A stretch of DNA of 64,000 nucleotides from NCBI GenBank assembly GCA_963826975.1, contig CAWGZJ010000022.1, positions 62,001 to 126,000 of the forward strand, written 5' to 3'. A program made the translations under genes and the position numbers. This DNA comes from Palsa-883 sp963826975. GTDB taxonomy: Bacteria > Pseudomonadota > Alphaproteobacteria > Acetobacterales > Acetobacteraceae. Shown here piece after piece: positions 19,579 through 28,306 of this stretch (the first letter of the stretch is position 1; each line of letters begins with the position of its first letter). Below the pieces are notes generated by a model. The model was not told the origin of the DNA and did not search any database. It saw nothing but the letters and a program-made list of their open reading frames with translations.

Positions 19579-22233
19579 TCAGTCGTCACCGGAGGCGGCG
19601 ATCGGATGCGCGGCCGGTCGGCGGCCGCGCACCTGTGCCAGGGCCGCGAGCAGCGCCGGAACAAAAACCAGGCTCGCCACCAGCGTGCAACCGAGGCTGA
19701 TGAGCAGCAGCGCGCCCATCGACGCCGTTCCGGGCTGTCCCGAAAGGGCAAGCGAACCGAAAGCGGTGCCGGTGGTAAGAGCGGAGAACGCCACCGCCCG
19801 TGCTGTCGCCGAGGCCAGCATCTGCCGCCGGCCGGCGCGCCAGTTCATCACGAAATAGATGTTGAACGAGACGCCGACTCCCAGCAGCAGCGGCAACGCG
19901 ATGATATTGGCGTAGTTCAGAGGAAGCCGCAGCAGCACCATTACCAGCACAGTAAGCGCAGCCGAAAGCAGCAGTGGTGCCAGAACCAGCGCCGCGTCGC
20001 GCAGCCGGCCGAGCGCCACGACTAGGATCACCGCAATCGCGAGCAGCGCCGCCATAGCGGCGGAGCGAAACGCGCCGACGATGGTGTTGCTCGTCGCCAC
20101 CACTGTCACCGCCGTGCCACCCGCATCGGGTGCCAAACGTGTCACTTCCGCGACGAACCGGTGCAGCCCCTGGCTGTTGCGCGCGGCAGCCATCGGCAGC
20201 ACCTCTACCCGTGCCTGCCCGTCTGGCAGGACCCAGTTTCGCGCAATATCCGGCGGCACCGACGAGACCTTAGCCGGCGTGGCGCCAAGCGCGGTGCGCA
20301 GCTGGTCAAGTTCAAGCGGCAGGAACCGCGTCAGCGCGCCACCGACCGCACTCACCGTGCTATCGGGCGCACTCGACACTTCCCGCAGATCGCCGGCGAT
20401 GGCGTTCAGCGGATCACCTGGGGGAAGCAGGTGCAGGGCCGGATCGATCTGTGCCTGTGCGGCGCGCGCGGCGGCGCGGATTTCGGCCGCCGTCGCCGGC
20501 CGCGGGTCGGCTGGCGGCAGCAGGGTCGGTCCCAGAATGCCCGCCGTGTCAGCGACCAGCGGCAGGTTCGCAGTCTGCTCCGCCGGCACAAAGCTCTCGA
20601 TCGTGAGGACGCTGGAGACCGTCGGCAAGCGCCGCAGCTTCTCGGCCAGCGCGCGCGCCTCGTTTACGTTACGGGCAAGGATATCGATGCTGTAGGGGTT
20701 GCTCAGCGGCTGGTTCATCAGATCGCGCAACGTCCGCATCGCTTCAGTATTTGGGCTCTGGGTGTCCAGCGGATCGGAATCGAACGTGAGCCTCGGCGCG
20801 AGCGCCAGCGCCAGCACAACCAGCACCCCAAACCCCATCAGGACCTGTCCGTGCCAGCGTGTGAGGAACGTATCCGCCCTTCGTCCCCAGGCGAAGCCGA
20901 CCTCGGCACGCTCGTCGCGTGCGCGGCAGACGGTGATCGCCGCGGGCAGGAAGGTCATCGTGCAGAGGAACGCGATCAACATTCCGGTACCGGCGATCAG
21001 CCCCAGCTCGGCGACGCCGCTGAAGTCGGTCGGCACGAATGCAAGAAACCCTGCCGCCGTGGCAAGCGCCGCGACAAGGATAGCGCTGCCCGCACGCCGC
21101 GCGGTCATGCGCAGTGCCTCTGCCTGGTCGCCGGCGTCGTGTCTGGCCTCGCGGAAGCGGACGGCGAACTGGATGGCGAAGTCCACGGCGATGCCCACGA
21201 ACAACACGCCAAATCCCACGGAAACCAGGTTGAGCGTGCCGACCGCCGTCGCCGCGAACAGCAGTGTCAGCATCAGTCCGAGACCGAGCGTCCCGAGGAT
21301 CGGCACGATCAGGCGCCAGGTCCGGACCGCGAGAACGAGCCAGAGCGCGATCATAGCGACGCTGCCGATGAGCCCGGTGACGGTGCCCTCGGCGACCGTC
21401 GAGAACTGGACGTCAGCCAGCGCCACCGGCCCGGTGATGCGCACGCGCGCCGCGCCGCTCTGCACGAACGGAAGTTTCGCTGCCGCGGCGCGGATCGCCG
21501 CGGTCGCTGCGCCACCCGGCTGCAGGGAGTGGAAATCGAGTCGCGGCTTGAGGAGTACGAATTGATACTTGCCGCCGAGATCGCCGAGCCCACCACTCAG
21601 CATCTGCTGCCACGACAGAGGCTGCGCATGACCCGCAAGCGCCGCCGCCATTGCCGTGTGGAACGACTGAAGTTCCCCGCGATAGGGCGCAAGGTCGGCA
21701 TCGGCGTGCGTCACACCCTGCCCGAGCAGCCCGAGCGCGGAGAACAGGCCCCGCGCGGTGGGGTCCGCCGAAAGCGTACCCAGGAACGGCTGCGCATCGA
21801 TCGTCTGGTTCAGCAGGCGTGTGAGTTCAGGCGTCGACAGGAACAGCAACCCTTCCTTCTGAAGGTAGGGCGACGCGCTCGGCCGGCTCACCATGCTGAA
21901 AAGTGCCTGGTCGGGACTGAGCGCACGCGCGAGGCCGCGCGCGGTTTCCTCCGCCTCTTCCGGCACTTGCGCATCGATCACAGCGACAAGCAGCCCCTGG
22001 AATTGCGGGAAGGCGCGGTCCAGTGCCATCGCCCGCTGGCGCCAGGGAAGTGATGCGGAAAACATCTGGTCGGTGTCGGTGTTCACGCCCAGGTGGCCGC
22101 TGGCATAGAAGCCAGAACCCGCAGCGAGCAGTATACCAAGCAGCACCACTGTCCAGGCACGCCGGCGGCACACATCGACGACACGAACGAGCGCGTGTTG
22201 CAGGAACGACGCGCCGGAACCTGCGCCTTTCAT
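19579..22233 (-). CDS. hpnN: Hopanoid-associated RND/MMPL transporter HpnN
   Basis: 884 residues with the MMPL layout: one N-terminal helix (about 27-47), a large periplasmic loop, a block of about five helices (about 270-440), a second helix (about 475), a second periplasmic loop and a final block (about 720-870). Sequence and length fit the hopanoid transporter HpnN, which moves hopanoids towards the outer membrane. GVLFVGIAVDFAIQFAVRFRE and LLLGVGVSFNIYFVMNWRAGRR are the RND helix-4/10-like segments. The start overlaps the hpnM stop by 4 bases. No hopanoid synthesis genes are in the window. Confidence 0.85.
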   Translation of the reverse strand: MKGAGSGASFLQHALVRVVDVCRRRAWTVVLLGILLAAGSGFYASGHLGVNTDTDQMFSASLPWRQRAMALDRAFPQFQGLLVAVIDAQVPEEAEETARGLARALSPDQALFSMVSRPSASPYLQKEGLLFLSTPELTRLLNQTIDAQPFLGTLSADPTARGLFSALGLLGQGVTHADADLAPYRGELQSFHTAMAAALAGHAQPLSWQQMLSGGLGDLGGKYQFVLLKPRLDFHSLQPGGAATAAIRAAAAKLPFVQSGAARVRITGPVALADVQFSTVAEGTVTGLIGSVAMIALWLVLAVRTWRLIVPILGTLGLGLMLTLLFAATAVGTLNLVSVGFGVLFVGIAVDFAIQFAVRFREARHDAGDQAEALRMTARRAGSAILVAALATAAGFLAFVPTDFSGVAELGLIAGTGMLIAFLCTMTFLPAAITVCRARDERAEVGFAWGRRADTFLTRWHGQVLMGFGVLVVLALALAPRLTFDSDPLDTQSPNTEAMRTLRDLMNQPLSNPYSIDILARNVNEARALAEKLRRLPTVSSVLTIESFVPAEQTANLPLVADTAGILGPTLLPPADPRPATAAEIRAAARAAQAQIDPALHLLPPGDPLNAIAGDLREVSSAPDSTVSAVGGALTRFLPLELDQLRTALGATPAKVSSVPPDIARNWVLPDGQARVEVLPMAAARNSQGLHRFVAEVTRLAPDAGGTAVTVVATSNTIVGAFRSAAMAALLAIAVILVVALGRLRDAALVLAPLLLSAALTVLVMVLLRLPLNYANIIALPLLLGVGVSFNIYFVMNWRAGRRQMLASATARAVAFSALTTGTAFGSLALSGQPGTASMGALLLISLGCTLVASLVFVPALLAALAQVRGRRPAAHPIAASGDD

Positions 22234-22883
22234 CCCAGCATGCCGCCAGAGAGGTTACCGACCTTGTGGTTGAGTCCGTCGGCCAACGCCGACGCACCAC
22301 CGGCCCTGAGCAATTCGCGAAAATCCGAGCGCTGCACGGCAACGCGGCTGATCGAGCCGTCCGTCAGCACGTCCATCGCCTGCCATCCCGCCGGGAAGCG
22401 CCGCATGACGTAATCGAGCTTGATCGGCGAATTATTGGTGCGGAGCATTTGACTCTGCACCACTACCTCGCTGTCTCCAACAGCGCGGACCGCAGGCGAA
22501 ACCTGGAAACTCTGGCCATTGTAGCTGTTGAAGTTCGCGACGTAGCTCGAAACGGTGTAGCGGCGGAATGCCGTCGTGAGCGTGGCCTTCTCTGCCTCTG
22601 GCAAGGTCGTCCAGGAGAGACCGATCGAGGCCGCAAGTACCGCTTCAAGGTTGAAGACCTGCTCGACCACCGGGGCGAGCGCGTTATAACGTTGCGCAAA
22701 CGGCGTGCCGCCGGCCGCTTTCGTCGACGCAAGCAAGGCGTCGTTAAGCTGCTCGACCGGAGCGGTCGGGGAGTCGCGCGTGCTTTGGGCGCTGGCCGGC
22801 CGCCATGTGGTGGTGGCGACCGAAGCGGCGATTGCCAGACCCAGCAGACCGCGACGTCCGATCGGGGGGATATGGTGCGCCAT
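22230..22883 (-). CDS. hpnM: HpnM/MlaC-type periplasmic lipid-binding protein
   Basis: 217 residues. The N-terminus has a twin-Arg-like run (IGRRGLLG) and a hydrophobic stretch ending near ASA, a probable export signal. The body is MlaC/Ttg2D-like (FNLEAVLAASIGLSWTTL, YTVSSYVANFNSYNGQSF, GWQAMDVLTDGSISRVAVQR) and matches the toluene-tolerance protein HpnM that accompanies HpnN. It overlaps hpnN by 4 bases (ATGA). Expected role: ferry hydrophobic lipid through the periplasm for the RND transporter. Confidence 0.85.
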   Translation of the reverse strand: MAHHIPPIGRRGLLGLAIAASVATTTWRPASAQSTRDSPTAPVEQLNDALLASTKAAGGTPFAQRYNALAPVVEQVFNLEAVLAASIGLSWTTLPEAEKATLTTAFRRYTVSSYVANFNSYNGQSFQVSPAVRAVGDSEVVVQSQMLRTNNSPIKLDYVMRRFPAGWQAMDVLTDGSISRVAVQRSDFRELLRAGGASALADGLNHKVGNLSGGMLG

Positions 22884-22913
22884 GATGGTTCTCCTTCAGA
22901 CCGATGCCAACGT

Positions 22914-23375
22914 TCACGCCAGACCGCATTCAGCGGTCAGCTGTCCGGTGAACCGGTGCCAAATCTGGGTGGCACCCAGCAGTGGGAAGCCGATGAAGCC
23001 GCGCAGGTGCAGGTTGCCGCCTTCACCCAACCACAGCTTTGCTTGATACGTGGCTCCGTCGCGCGGGTCTGTGATCTGGCCCACCCAGGTGCCGTCCGCG
23101 GCGGGTTTTTCATTCGTGATGATGGTCAGTCCACATTGCGGACGCCCGTGCACATCGGTCGGCATTGCGTCCGTCGGATCGCGGTCGATGCCGACGATCC
23201 GGCCGCAGAGCGCGTCGCCGCATTGTGCGATCGCGACGACGCCGTGGCCATTTGCCGTCGACCACGTGCCGAGAGGGCTGTCCGTCGGCGCCGCCGATGC
23301 CGACGACACAATCAATCCGATTGCGAGCAGGGCTGCGCAACAAACAAGTGCGTATGACGTGGTGCGCCGAGACAT
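22914..23375 (-). CDS. DUF2147 exported protein
   Basis: 153 residues: an N-terminal signal peptide (SYALVCCAALLAIGLIVSSASA) and a DUF2147 domain, with GTWSTANGHGVVAIAQCGDA and LCGRIVGIDR at the front and GFIGFPLLGATQIWHRF at the end. The function of the family is unknown; members are small periplasmic beta-rich proteins. ATG 23375 is chosen because GCGGAG lies 9 bases upstream; the in-frame ATG at 23384 would abut that site. It is 30 bases upstream of hpnM, so probably the first gene of a DUF2147-hpnM-hpnN operon. Confidence 0.82.
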   Translation of the reverse strand: MSRRTTSYALVCCAALLAIGLIVSSASAAPTDSPLGTWSTANGHGVVAIAQCGDALCGRIVGIDRDPTDAMPTDVHGRPQCGLTIITNEKPAADGTWVGQITDPRDGATYQAKLWLGEGGNLHLRGFIGFPLLGATQIWHRFTGQLTAECGLA

Positions 23376-23855
23376 TGGACTCATCTCCGCTTGGCGGACG
23401 CGGGGGCATATGGTTCGCCGGCGGCGTCACGCTAATGCCGATCCCGACATAAGATATGTGCTCTGGGCGGATGAAGTGATCGCCACGCACGGTCTTGCAG
23501 ACCATACGGCGCGGTACTATGTATGGCAGGTGGCACGAACCGGCATCGGCGGGCGTGGTGGGGCTTCGCTTGGCCTCTTCATAATCGCTGCGCGTTTGTT
23601 CTGTCGTGCCCGGGGCACGTGATCCGGCTGCCGATGCCTAATGGTGGCCCACACGTTCAGCTGGTCGCTTCATCGACGCCAAGCGACAGCCACTCCCTTG
23701 CCATCGGCAGGCGATCCAGGTTCCGTCTGCAATTCGGCATGCCACCCGAGTTTGTTGTCTATCGGCCGGCAGCTTGGTCGTCTGTTCCATTCATGATGGT
23801 GGCAGAAGGCACGGGAATTGGCCGGCCGAATTTGCCAAGCCACTCCTAACCGCCA
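23376..23855. other. 480-base gap, nothing assignable
   Basis: Lies between the start of the DUF2147 gene and the end of the Gly-rich protein gene. Short frames are open on both strands, none with a good ribosome site and recognisable product. The part next to 23376 must hold the promoter of the DUF2147-hpnM-hpnN operon. Confidence 0.4.
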
Positions 23856-24206
23856 TTAGCCGCCGTATGGGACGTAACCGTATCCGGCGTAGCCGGGGCC
23901 ATAATAACCGCCGTAGCAGCCATACGGGGCATAGCCGTACGCGTAACAGCCCGGGACATAGTAACCGCTGTAACCGGAATATGGCCGGAACCCATGAAGG
24001 TCGCGACCAGCGAAGCGGCCTACCCTGCCAGGGCCACCGCGAAAACCTCCGAAGCTGCCGTGGTATCCCCCACCGCCACCGTGGAAACCTCCACCGCCGT
24101 GGAAACCTCCGCCGCCGCCACCGCGAGCTTCCGCGGGGCCAACCGCAACCGCGGAGGCGAGCGCGATTGCCGTGATCGCCGTTGCCATTGCCAATTTGTG
24201 GGTCAT
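23856..24206 (-). CDS. Small Gly/Tyr-rich exported protein
   Basis: 116 residues from ATG 24206: signal peptide THKLAMATAITAIALASAVA ending near AEA, then a Gly/His repeat region (GGGGFHGGGG units), GRFAGRDLHGFRPY, and a Tyr/Gly/Pro-rich tail with two cysteines. Low-complexity envelope proteins of this type are common in alphaproteobacteria; function unknown. In-frame ATG codons at 24218 and 24227 are alternative starts; none has a strong ribosome site. Monocistronic, downstream of rpoH on the same strand. Confidence 0.7.
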   Translation of the reverse strand: MTHKLAMATAITAIALASAVAVGPAEARGGGGGGFHGGGGFHGGGGGYHGSFGGFRGGPGRVGRFAGRDLHGFRPYSGYSGYYVPGCYAYGYAPYGCYGGYYGPGYAGYGYVPYGG

Positions 24207-24481
24207 TGGATTTTCCATTTCGATCATGATGTCCGATTTGGCCTCGGGCAAAGTTATATGTACGCACGGGCTTCGCTGATCGTTTATGCTAAAGGCAGAT
24301 AAGTGTTGTGTCGGAATCAGGGCTTTGCTCGGAAAGCTGGTTCCCATGTTCTAGCGCCGGCCCGCGGCGACAAATAAGTTGGGGCGCTATAAGGTGAGGC
24401 GTGCGCCTCGTTGGCTCCGCCGAGTTTTCCTTGCCTCTCCATTGTCCAGGCCATGCGTTGGGTAGCTGAACCGCCGAGGTG

Positions 24482-25369
24482 CTACGCCGCCAACACACGC
24501 AATCGCCGCTCGGCGATCTGCGCCTTCATCGCCTTCTGCAACTTCTCGAAGGCGCGCACCTCGATCTGCCGCACCCGCTCGCGTGAGATGTTGTATTCCT
24601 GCGACAGGTCCTCGAGCGTCGCCGGTTCGTCCTTCAACCGGCGCTCTTCCAGGATGCGGCGTTCGCGCGCATTCAACGTCTGCAGCGCGGGGGCCAGCAG
24701 GGCCTGCCGTCCGGTCAGTTCCTCATGCTCGCCGATCGAGGTCTCCTGGCTCTCCGATTCGTCGACCAGCCAGTCCTGCCACTCGCCCTCGCTGTCGGCG
24801 CGCACCGGCGCATTCAGGCTGTGATCGGGTGCGGCGAGGCGGCGGTTCATGCTGACCACATCCTGTTCCGGCACCGCCAGCAGGGTGGCGATCTTGCTGA
24901 CCTGTTCCGGTTTCAGGTCGCCGTCCTCGATCGCCTGCATCTGGCCCTTCAGCCGCCGCAGGTTAAAGAACAGCTTCTTCTGTGCGGCCGTGGTGCCGAT
25001 TTTCACCAGCGACCAGCTATGCAGAATGTACTCTTGGATCGCCGCACGGATCCACCACATGGCGTAGGTAGCCAGACGGAACCCGCGCTCCGGGTCGAAG
25101 CGCTTCACCGCCTCCATCATCCCGACGCTGCCCTCGCTGATCAGGTCGCCAACAGGCAGGCCGTAACCGCGATAGCCCATGGCGATCTTGGCAACGAGGC
25201 GCAGATGTGAGGTGACCAGCTTGTGAGCCGCGTCGAGATCATTCCGGTCACGCCAGAGATGCGACAGGGCAACCTCCTCCTGTAGCGACAGCATGGGAAA
25301 CTTGCTGATCTCGCGAAGGTAGCGCGTCAGATTGCCGTCAACGCTGGTATTGAGGACGGTAGAGGCCAT
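24482..25369 (-). CDS. rpoH: RNA polymerase heat-shock sigma factor (sigma-32)
   Basis: 295 residues. Directs RNA polymerase to heat-shock promoters. Visible: region 1.2/2.1 (LTRYLREISKFPMLSLQEE), region 2 (GDLISEGSVGMMEAVKRFDP, LATYAMWWIRAAIQEYIL), the RpoH box QKKLFFNLRR, region 3 and region 4 helix-turn-helix (LEDLSQEYNISRERVRQIEV). ATG 25369 is fixed by AAGGAG 7 bases upstream, although the frame is open far upstream. Several alphaproteobacteria carry more than one rpoH; whether this is the only one cannot be told. Confidence 0.95.
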   Translation of the reverse strand: MASTVLNTSVDGNLTRYLREISKFPMLSLQEEVALSHLWRDRNDLDAAHKLVTSHLRLVAKIAMGYRGYGLPVGDLISEGSVGMMEAVKRFDPERGFRLATYAMWWIRAAIQEYILHSWSLVKIGTTAAQKKLFFNLRRLKGQMQAIEDGDLKPEQVSKIATLLAVPEQDVVSMNRRLAAPDHSLNAPVRADSEGEWQDWLVDESESQETSIGEHEELTGRQALLAPALQTLNARERRILEERRLKDEPATLEDLSQEYNISRERVRQIEVRAFEKLQKAMKAQIAERRLRVLAA

Positions 25370-25752
25370 AACCGTCTCCTTTTGCTCGGTCCGGTGACTG
25401 GTCCTGTCCGGAATGGCAAGGGCAGTCGTACCGCGGTTGAATGATGTTCGGTGACGGCAATGTCGCCGTCCCGGGTCCGCTGTGCCAATGCGACGTTTGA
25501 ATGGTGCTATGCCGCCAAAGCATTGTCCGTCGTTCCACGCGGGAGGCGACAATCGGTTATTCGTAATGTGCATGGGCCGTGTCCCGCGCATACCGGTGTG
25601 ACTGGATCATTCTGTCTTTTATTCCAGTCCGTCGGATCCAAATAATGCTCCGTGCCACCCAGGCGCGGTCCACGCGGCGTGGAACAGGCTGCACCTGCCA
25701 AGCGGCCCCGTGAGCGGCGAACGACCTGGGTGTTTACGTGAGAGGTGCAATC
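25370..25752. other. 383-base divergent intergenic region
   Basis: Separates rpoH (minus) from the small exported-protein gene (plus) and must hold both promoters. I found no convincing -35/-10 pair. There is no recognisable gene. Confidence 0.4.
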
Positions 25753-26013
25753 ATGAAACGATTTTCATCCCGCGTGACAGTGGCGGCTCTGGCGGTCGCA
25801 CTGCTCGCGGCACCCGCCACTGCTTTCGCCCGAGAGCAGGTGCCAGCCCGTAACGCCAATGTCTGGGACTGGCGCGCGCACCAACCAACCGAGGCGCAAG
25901 TGGTACACAACGAAGAGGCGGCCGGGGTAGCACCGACGCCATCGCAGCGTGACTCGGCGGCGGCCACGGTGGACCAACTCTATCGACAGCTACAGGGTGG
26001 TTCACACAGCTGA
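25753..26013 (+). CDS. Small exported protein, 86 aa
   Basis: A clear signal peptide (KRFSSRVTVAALAVALLAA, cleavage near AFA) and about 58 mature residues rich in Gln, Ala and His (NVWDWRAHQPTEAQVVHNEE). GAGAGG 8 bases before ATG 25753 supports the start. No family recognised. A strong hairpin follows 50 bases after the stop. Two other very small exported or membrane genes lie downstream on the same strand. Confidence 0.7.
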   Translation: MKRFSSRVTVAALAVALLAAPATAFAREQVPARNANVWDWRAHQPTEAQVVHNEEAAGVAPTPSQRDSAAATVDQLYRQLQGGSHS

Positions 26014-26065
26014 TTGTTGTGTGCCGGGGGGACCGCGCGCGTCCGTCGCACAACCGGGAGCAGCG

Positions 26066-26130
26066 TTGGTGCGTGATGTTGGGCCTGCACGAGGCGGCGA
26101 ACCGCTTGGGCGCCTAACATCACGCACCAA
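26066..26130. repeat. Long near-perfect hairpin (possible terminator or structured RNA)
   Basis: Arms 26066-26084 and 26112-26130 pair at 18 of 19 positions (TTGGTGCGTGATGTT with its complement) around a 27-base loop. TTGGTGCG occurs once more at about 26148. It follows the stop of the exported-protein gene by about 50 bases. A terminator is the simple reading, but the run of T expected after an intrinsic terminator is absent on either strand. Confidence 0.65.
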
Positions 26131-26449
26131 ACAATAGATGGCGAAGGAATTGGTGCGATCGAACGCCCTTAATCCCCGAGCCACGGCGGACCAGCCTACC
26201 GGACGAGTGGCCAGTTCGTCGGCCGCCCGGTGTCCGTGTTAGCGGCCACCGTACAACTGAGACCGGCCTCTCTGTCCCCGCTTAGCGCGGCCCAGGTGGT
26301 GATCGTCGTGATCCACCTCATCGAATTTCAGCATGGTCCCATGCCAATTATTGTGATTGCCGGGTCGCTTACAGGGACCAACTGGGACCGCGGCGATGAA
26401 CGCCACCGACAGATGATGCATCGCGCAACATGCGCAACAGGAGAACACC
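26131..26449. other. Gap after the hairpin, no gene seen
   Basis: About 320 bases without a supported coding region. The 3' end carries the ribosome site CAGGAG (26438-26443) for the next small gene. The middle contains an AT-richer stretch (about 26340-26360) that could be a promoter. Confidence 0.35.
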
Positions 26450-26590
26450 ATGAAGACCATGTTCCTCACCCTCGCGGCCGTTCTGGGCGTCGCGCTTGGG
26501 ACTGCCACGCTGATCCCCGCGGCACACGCCTCCAGCGTGTATGACCAGGGTAGTGATCACCGTCCGCCGGCGGCCTACAACAACGGCTGA
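26450..26590 (+). CDS. Very small exported protein, 46 aa
   Basis: MKTMFLTLAAVLGVALGTAT and the following LIPAAHA make a textbook signal peptide; the mature peptide would be only about 20 residues (SSVYDQGSDHRPPAAYNNG). CAGGAG ends 6 bases before ATG 26450. Too short for most gene callers. No family recognised. The next small gene follows after 46 bases. Confidence 0.6.
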   Translation: MKTMFLTLAAVLGVALGTATLIPAAHASSVYDQGSDHRPPAAYNNG

Positions 26591-26636
26591 GCCCCTGGTG
26601 ACAGTGATTGAAAGTATCCCGAGCAGGAGCCCGACA

Positions 26637-26828
26637 ATGACCCCCACCATCCTGGTTGCTTTTGGCGCTTTGGTGGTGGCGTCGTTGGTCGGCGTCCTGC
26701 TGGCACCGTCGGATTATTCGCCTAGACAGACTTTCTTGCGCTCGCAGTGGCCAACCCATCCGCACCGGCTATCACACGATTGGGCGGCGGCCGCGTTCGG
26801 AAGCCTCTTCAATGCAACGGGCCCGTGA
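26637..26828 (+). CDS. Small single-pass membrane protein, 63 aa
   Basis: An N-terminal hydrophobic helix (ILVAFGALVVASLVGVLLA), then a soluble tail of about 40 residues with several Trp/His and the segment SPRQTFLRSQWPTHPHRLSH. CAGGAG lies 7 bases before ATG 26637. No family recognised. Probably cotranscribed with the 46-residue gene upstream. Confidence 0.55.
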   Translation: MTPTILVAFGALVVASLVGVLLAPSDYSPRQTFLRSQWPTHPHRLSHDWAAAAFGSLFNATGP

Positions 26829-27062
26829 TTGATCGGACCATTGCAGTCCCCCCACGCCTGACGGGCGCCATTGAAGGGGTCGCAGAACGAGCACACGGCT
26901 CGGCATCGCGTGATTGCGATTTATGTCACATGTGCATCGTTATGTGTGTCCTGCCGGTCGCACTGCTGCGCTACAAAGCGCGCCAGGGCGGCTTTCAAGC
27001 GTGTCCGACAACAGGGTGCGGGCTTGGCTATCTCAGCCCGTGCCAGTCCACATCATGAGTGT

Positions 27063-27485
27063 TCACGCGCGCAATGATTGCGAAACGGCGGTTGCCTCGA
27101 TCTCCACCAACGCCGCCGGCTCCACCAATTGCGACACGCCGATCACCGACATGGTCGGGAAGTGCTTGCCGATGATGCGGCGGTAGGCGGTGCCGATCGC
27201 GATCTGGTTCTTACGATAGGCGCGCAGGTCGGTGACATACCAGGTCAGCCGCACCAGATGCCGCGGCGCCGCGCCAGCCTCAGCCAGCAGGGTCACGATG
27301 TTGGTCAGTGCCTGATCCACCTGGCCCGCCATGCCGTCCGCGAAACGTCCCTGCGCGTCCCAACCCACCTGGCCGGCGAGGAAGATGGTCTCGCCGACGG
27401 CGACGATCCCGTTCGCATAGCCGCGCGGGCGTGGCCAGGATGCGGGCTGCAGCACACGCTGGCCGGTTTCGTTTTGATCGCTCAT
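27063..27485 (-). CDS. RidA-family (YjgF/YER057c) protein
   Basis: 140 residues from ATG 27485, chosen over an upstream in-frame start because of the GGGGGAA site. RidA proteins hydrolyse reactive enamines/imines to ketones plus ammonia. Family pattern: YANGIVAVGETIFLAGQVGWDAQG, QALTNIVTLLAEAGA and VRLTWYVTD; the catalytic Arg region near the C-terminus is less typical (SQLVEPAALVEIEA keeps the Glu). It is the last gene after ECH (17 bases) and SDR. A RidA in a 2-aminobenzoyl-CoA-type cluster would fit enamine hydrolysis after dearomatisation. Confidence 0.88.
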   Translation of the reverse strand: MSDQNETGQRVLQPASWPRPRGYANGIVAVGETIFLAGQVGWDAQGRFADGMAGQVDQALTNIVTLLAEAGAAPRHLVRLTWYVTDLRAYRKNQIAIGTAYRRIIGKHFPTMSVIGVSQLVEPAALVEIEATAVSQSLRA

Positions 27486-27502
27486 CCGATTTTCCCCCGG
27501 AC

Positions 27503-28305
27503 TCAATCGCCCTTGAACTCCGGCCGCCGCCTGGCGGCGAAGGCCTCGAAGGCGCGGCGAAAATCCTCGGTCGCCATGCAGATCGCCTGAGCCTGCGCCT
27601 CCGCCTCGATGGCGCTATCGATGTCCATGCTCCACTCGCGGTGCAGCATCGTCTTGGTGATGCCATGGGCGAAGGTGGGACCATCGGCAAGCTGCGCCGC
27701 CATCGCGTGGGCGGCGGTCAGCACCTGTCCCGGCGCATGCAGCGCGTTGAAGAAGCCCCAGCGTTCGCCCTCTTCCCCGTCATTGCGCGGCCGGAGTAAA
27801 GCAGATCCGCCGCGCGTCCCTGGCCGATGATGCGCGGCAGGATCGCGCAGGCACCCATGTCGCAACCCGCGAGGCCGACGCGAGTGAACAGGAATGCCGT
27901 GCGGCTCTCGGCAGTCGCATAACGCAGGTCCGCCGCCATCGCCAGGATCGCGCCCGCCCCAGCGCACACGCCCTCCACCGCCGCAATGATCGGCTGCGGA
28001 CAGAGCCGCATCGCCTTCACCACGTTGCCCGTCATCCGGGTGAAAGCCAGCAACTCCGGCATCTTCATGCGGGTCAGCGGTTCGATGATCTCGAACACGT
28101 CGCCACCGGAACAGAAATTGCCGCCCGCCCCGGTGATGACCACCACCTTGATGGTCTGGTCGAGCGCCAGCGCACGGAACGTGTCACGCAACTCGGCATA
28201 TGAATTGAAGGTGAGCGGGTTCTTTTTCTCCGGACGATCGAGCGTGATGGTCGCGACCTTGCCAGCGACCTCCCAGCGGGAATGCTTGCCTGGCTGCGGT
28301 GTCAT
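27503..28305 (-). pseudogene. Enoyl-CoA hydratase/isomerase family, one frameshift
   Basis: Two frames together encode a full crotonase of about 267 residues. N-terminal frame: KVATITLDRPEKKNPLTFNS, oxyanion-hole segments TGAGGNFCSGGDVFEI and VEGVCAGAGAILAMAADLRY. C-terminal frame: GEEGERWGFFNALHAPGQVL through FRRAFEAFAARRRPEFKGD. The break sits in a GGGG run at about 27775-27778, where one base is missing. Either a recent mutation or a homopolymer read error. The start lies 1 base after the SDR stop. Confidence 0.8.
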
Positions 28306-28306
28306 C

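Noticed and set aside
19323..19700. Plus-strand frame between the truncated regulator and hpnN
   Set aside because: Runs through the inverted repeat and into antisense hpnN; composition is not protein-like.
20161..22053. 630-codon open frame on the plus strand
   Set aside because: It is antisense to hpnN, Arg/Gln/His-rich with no domain; an artefact of high GC.
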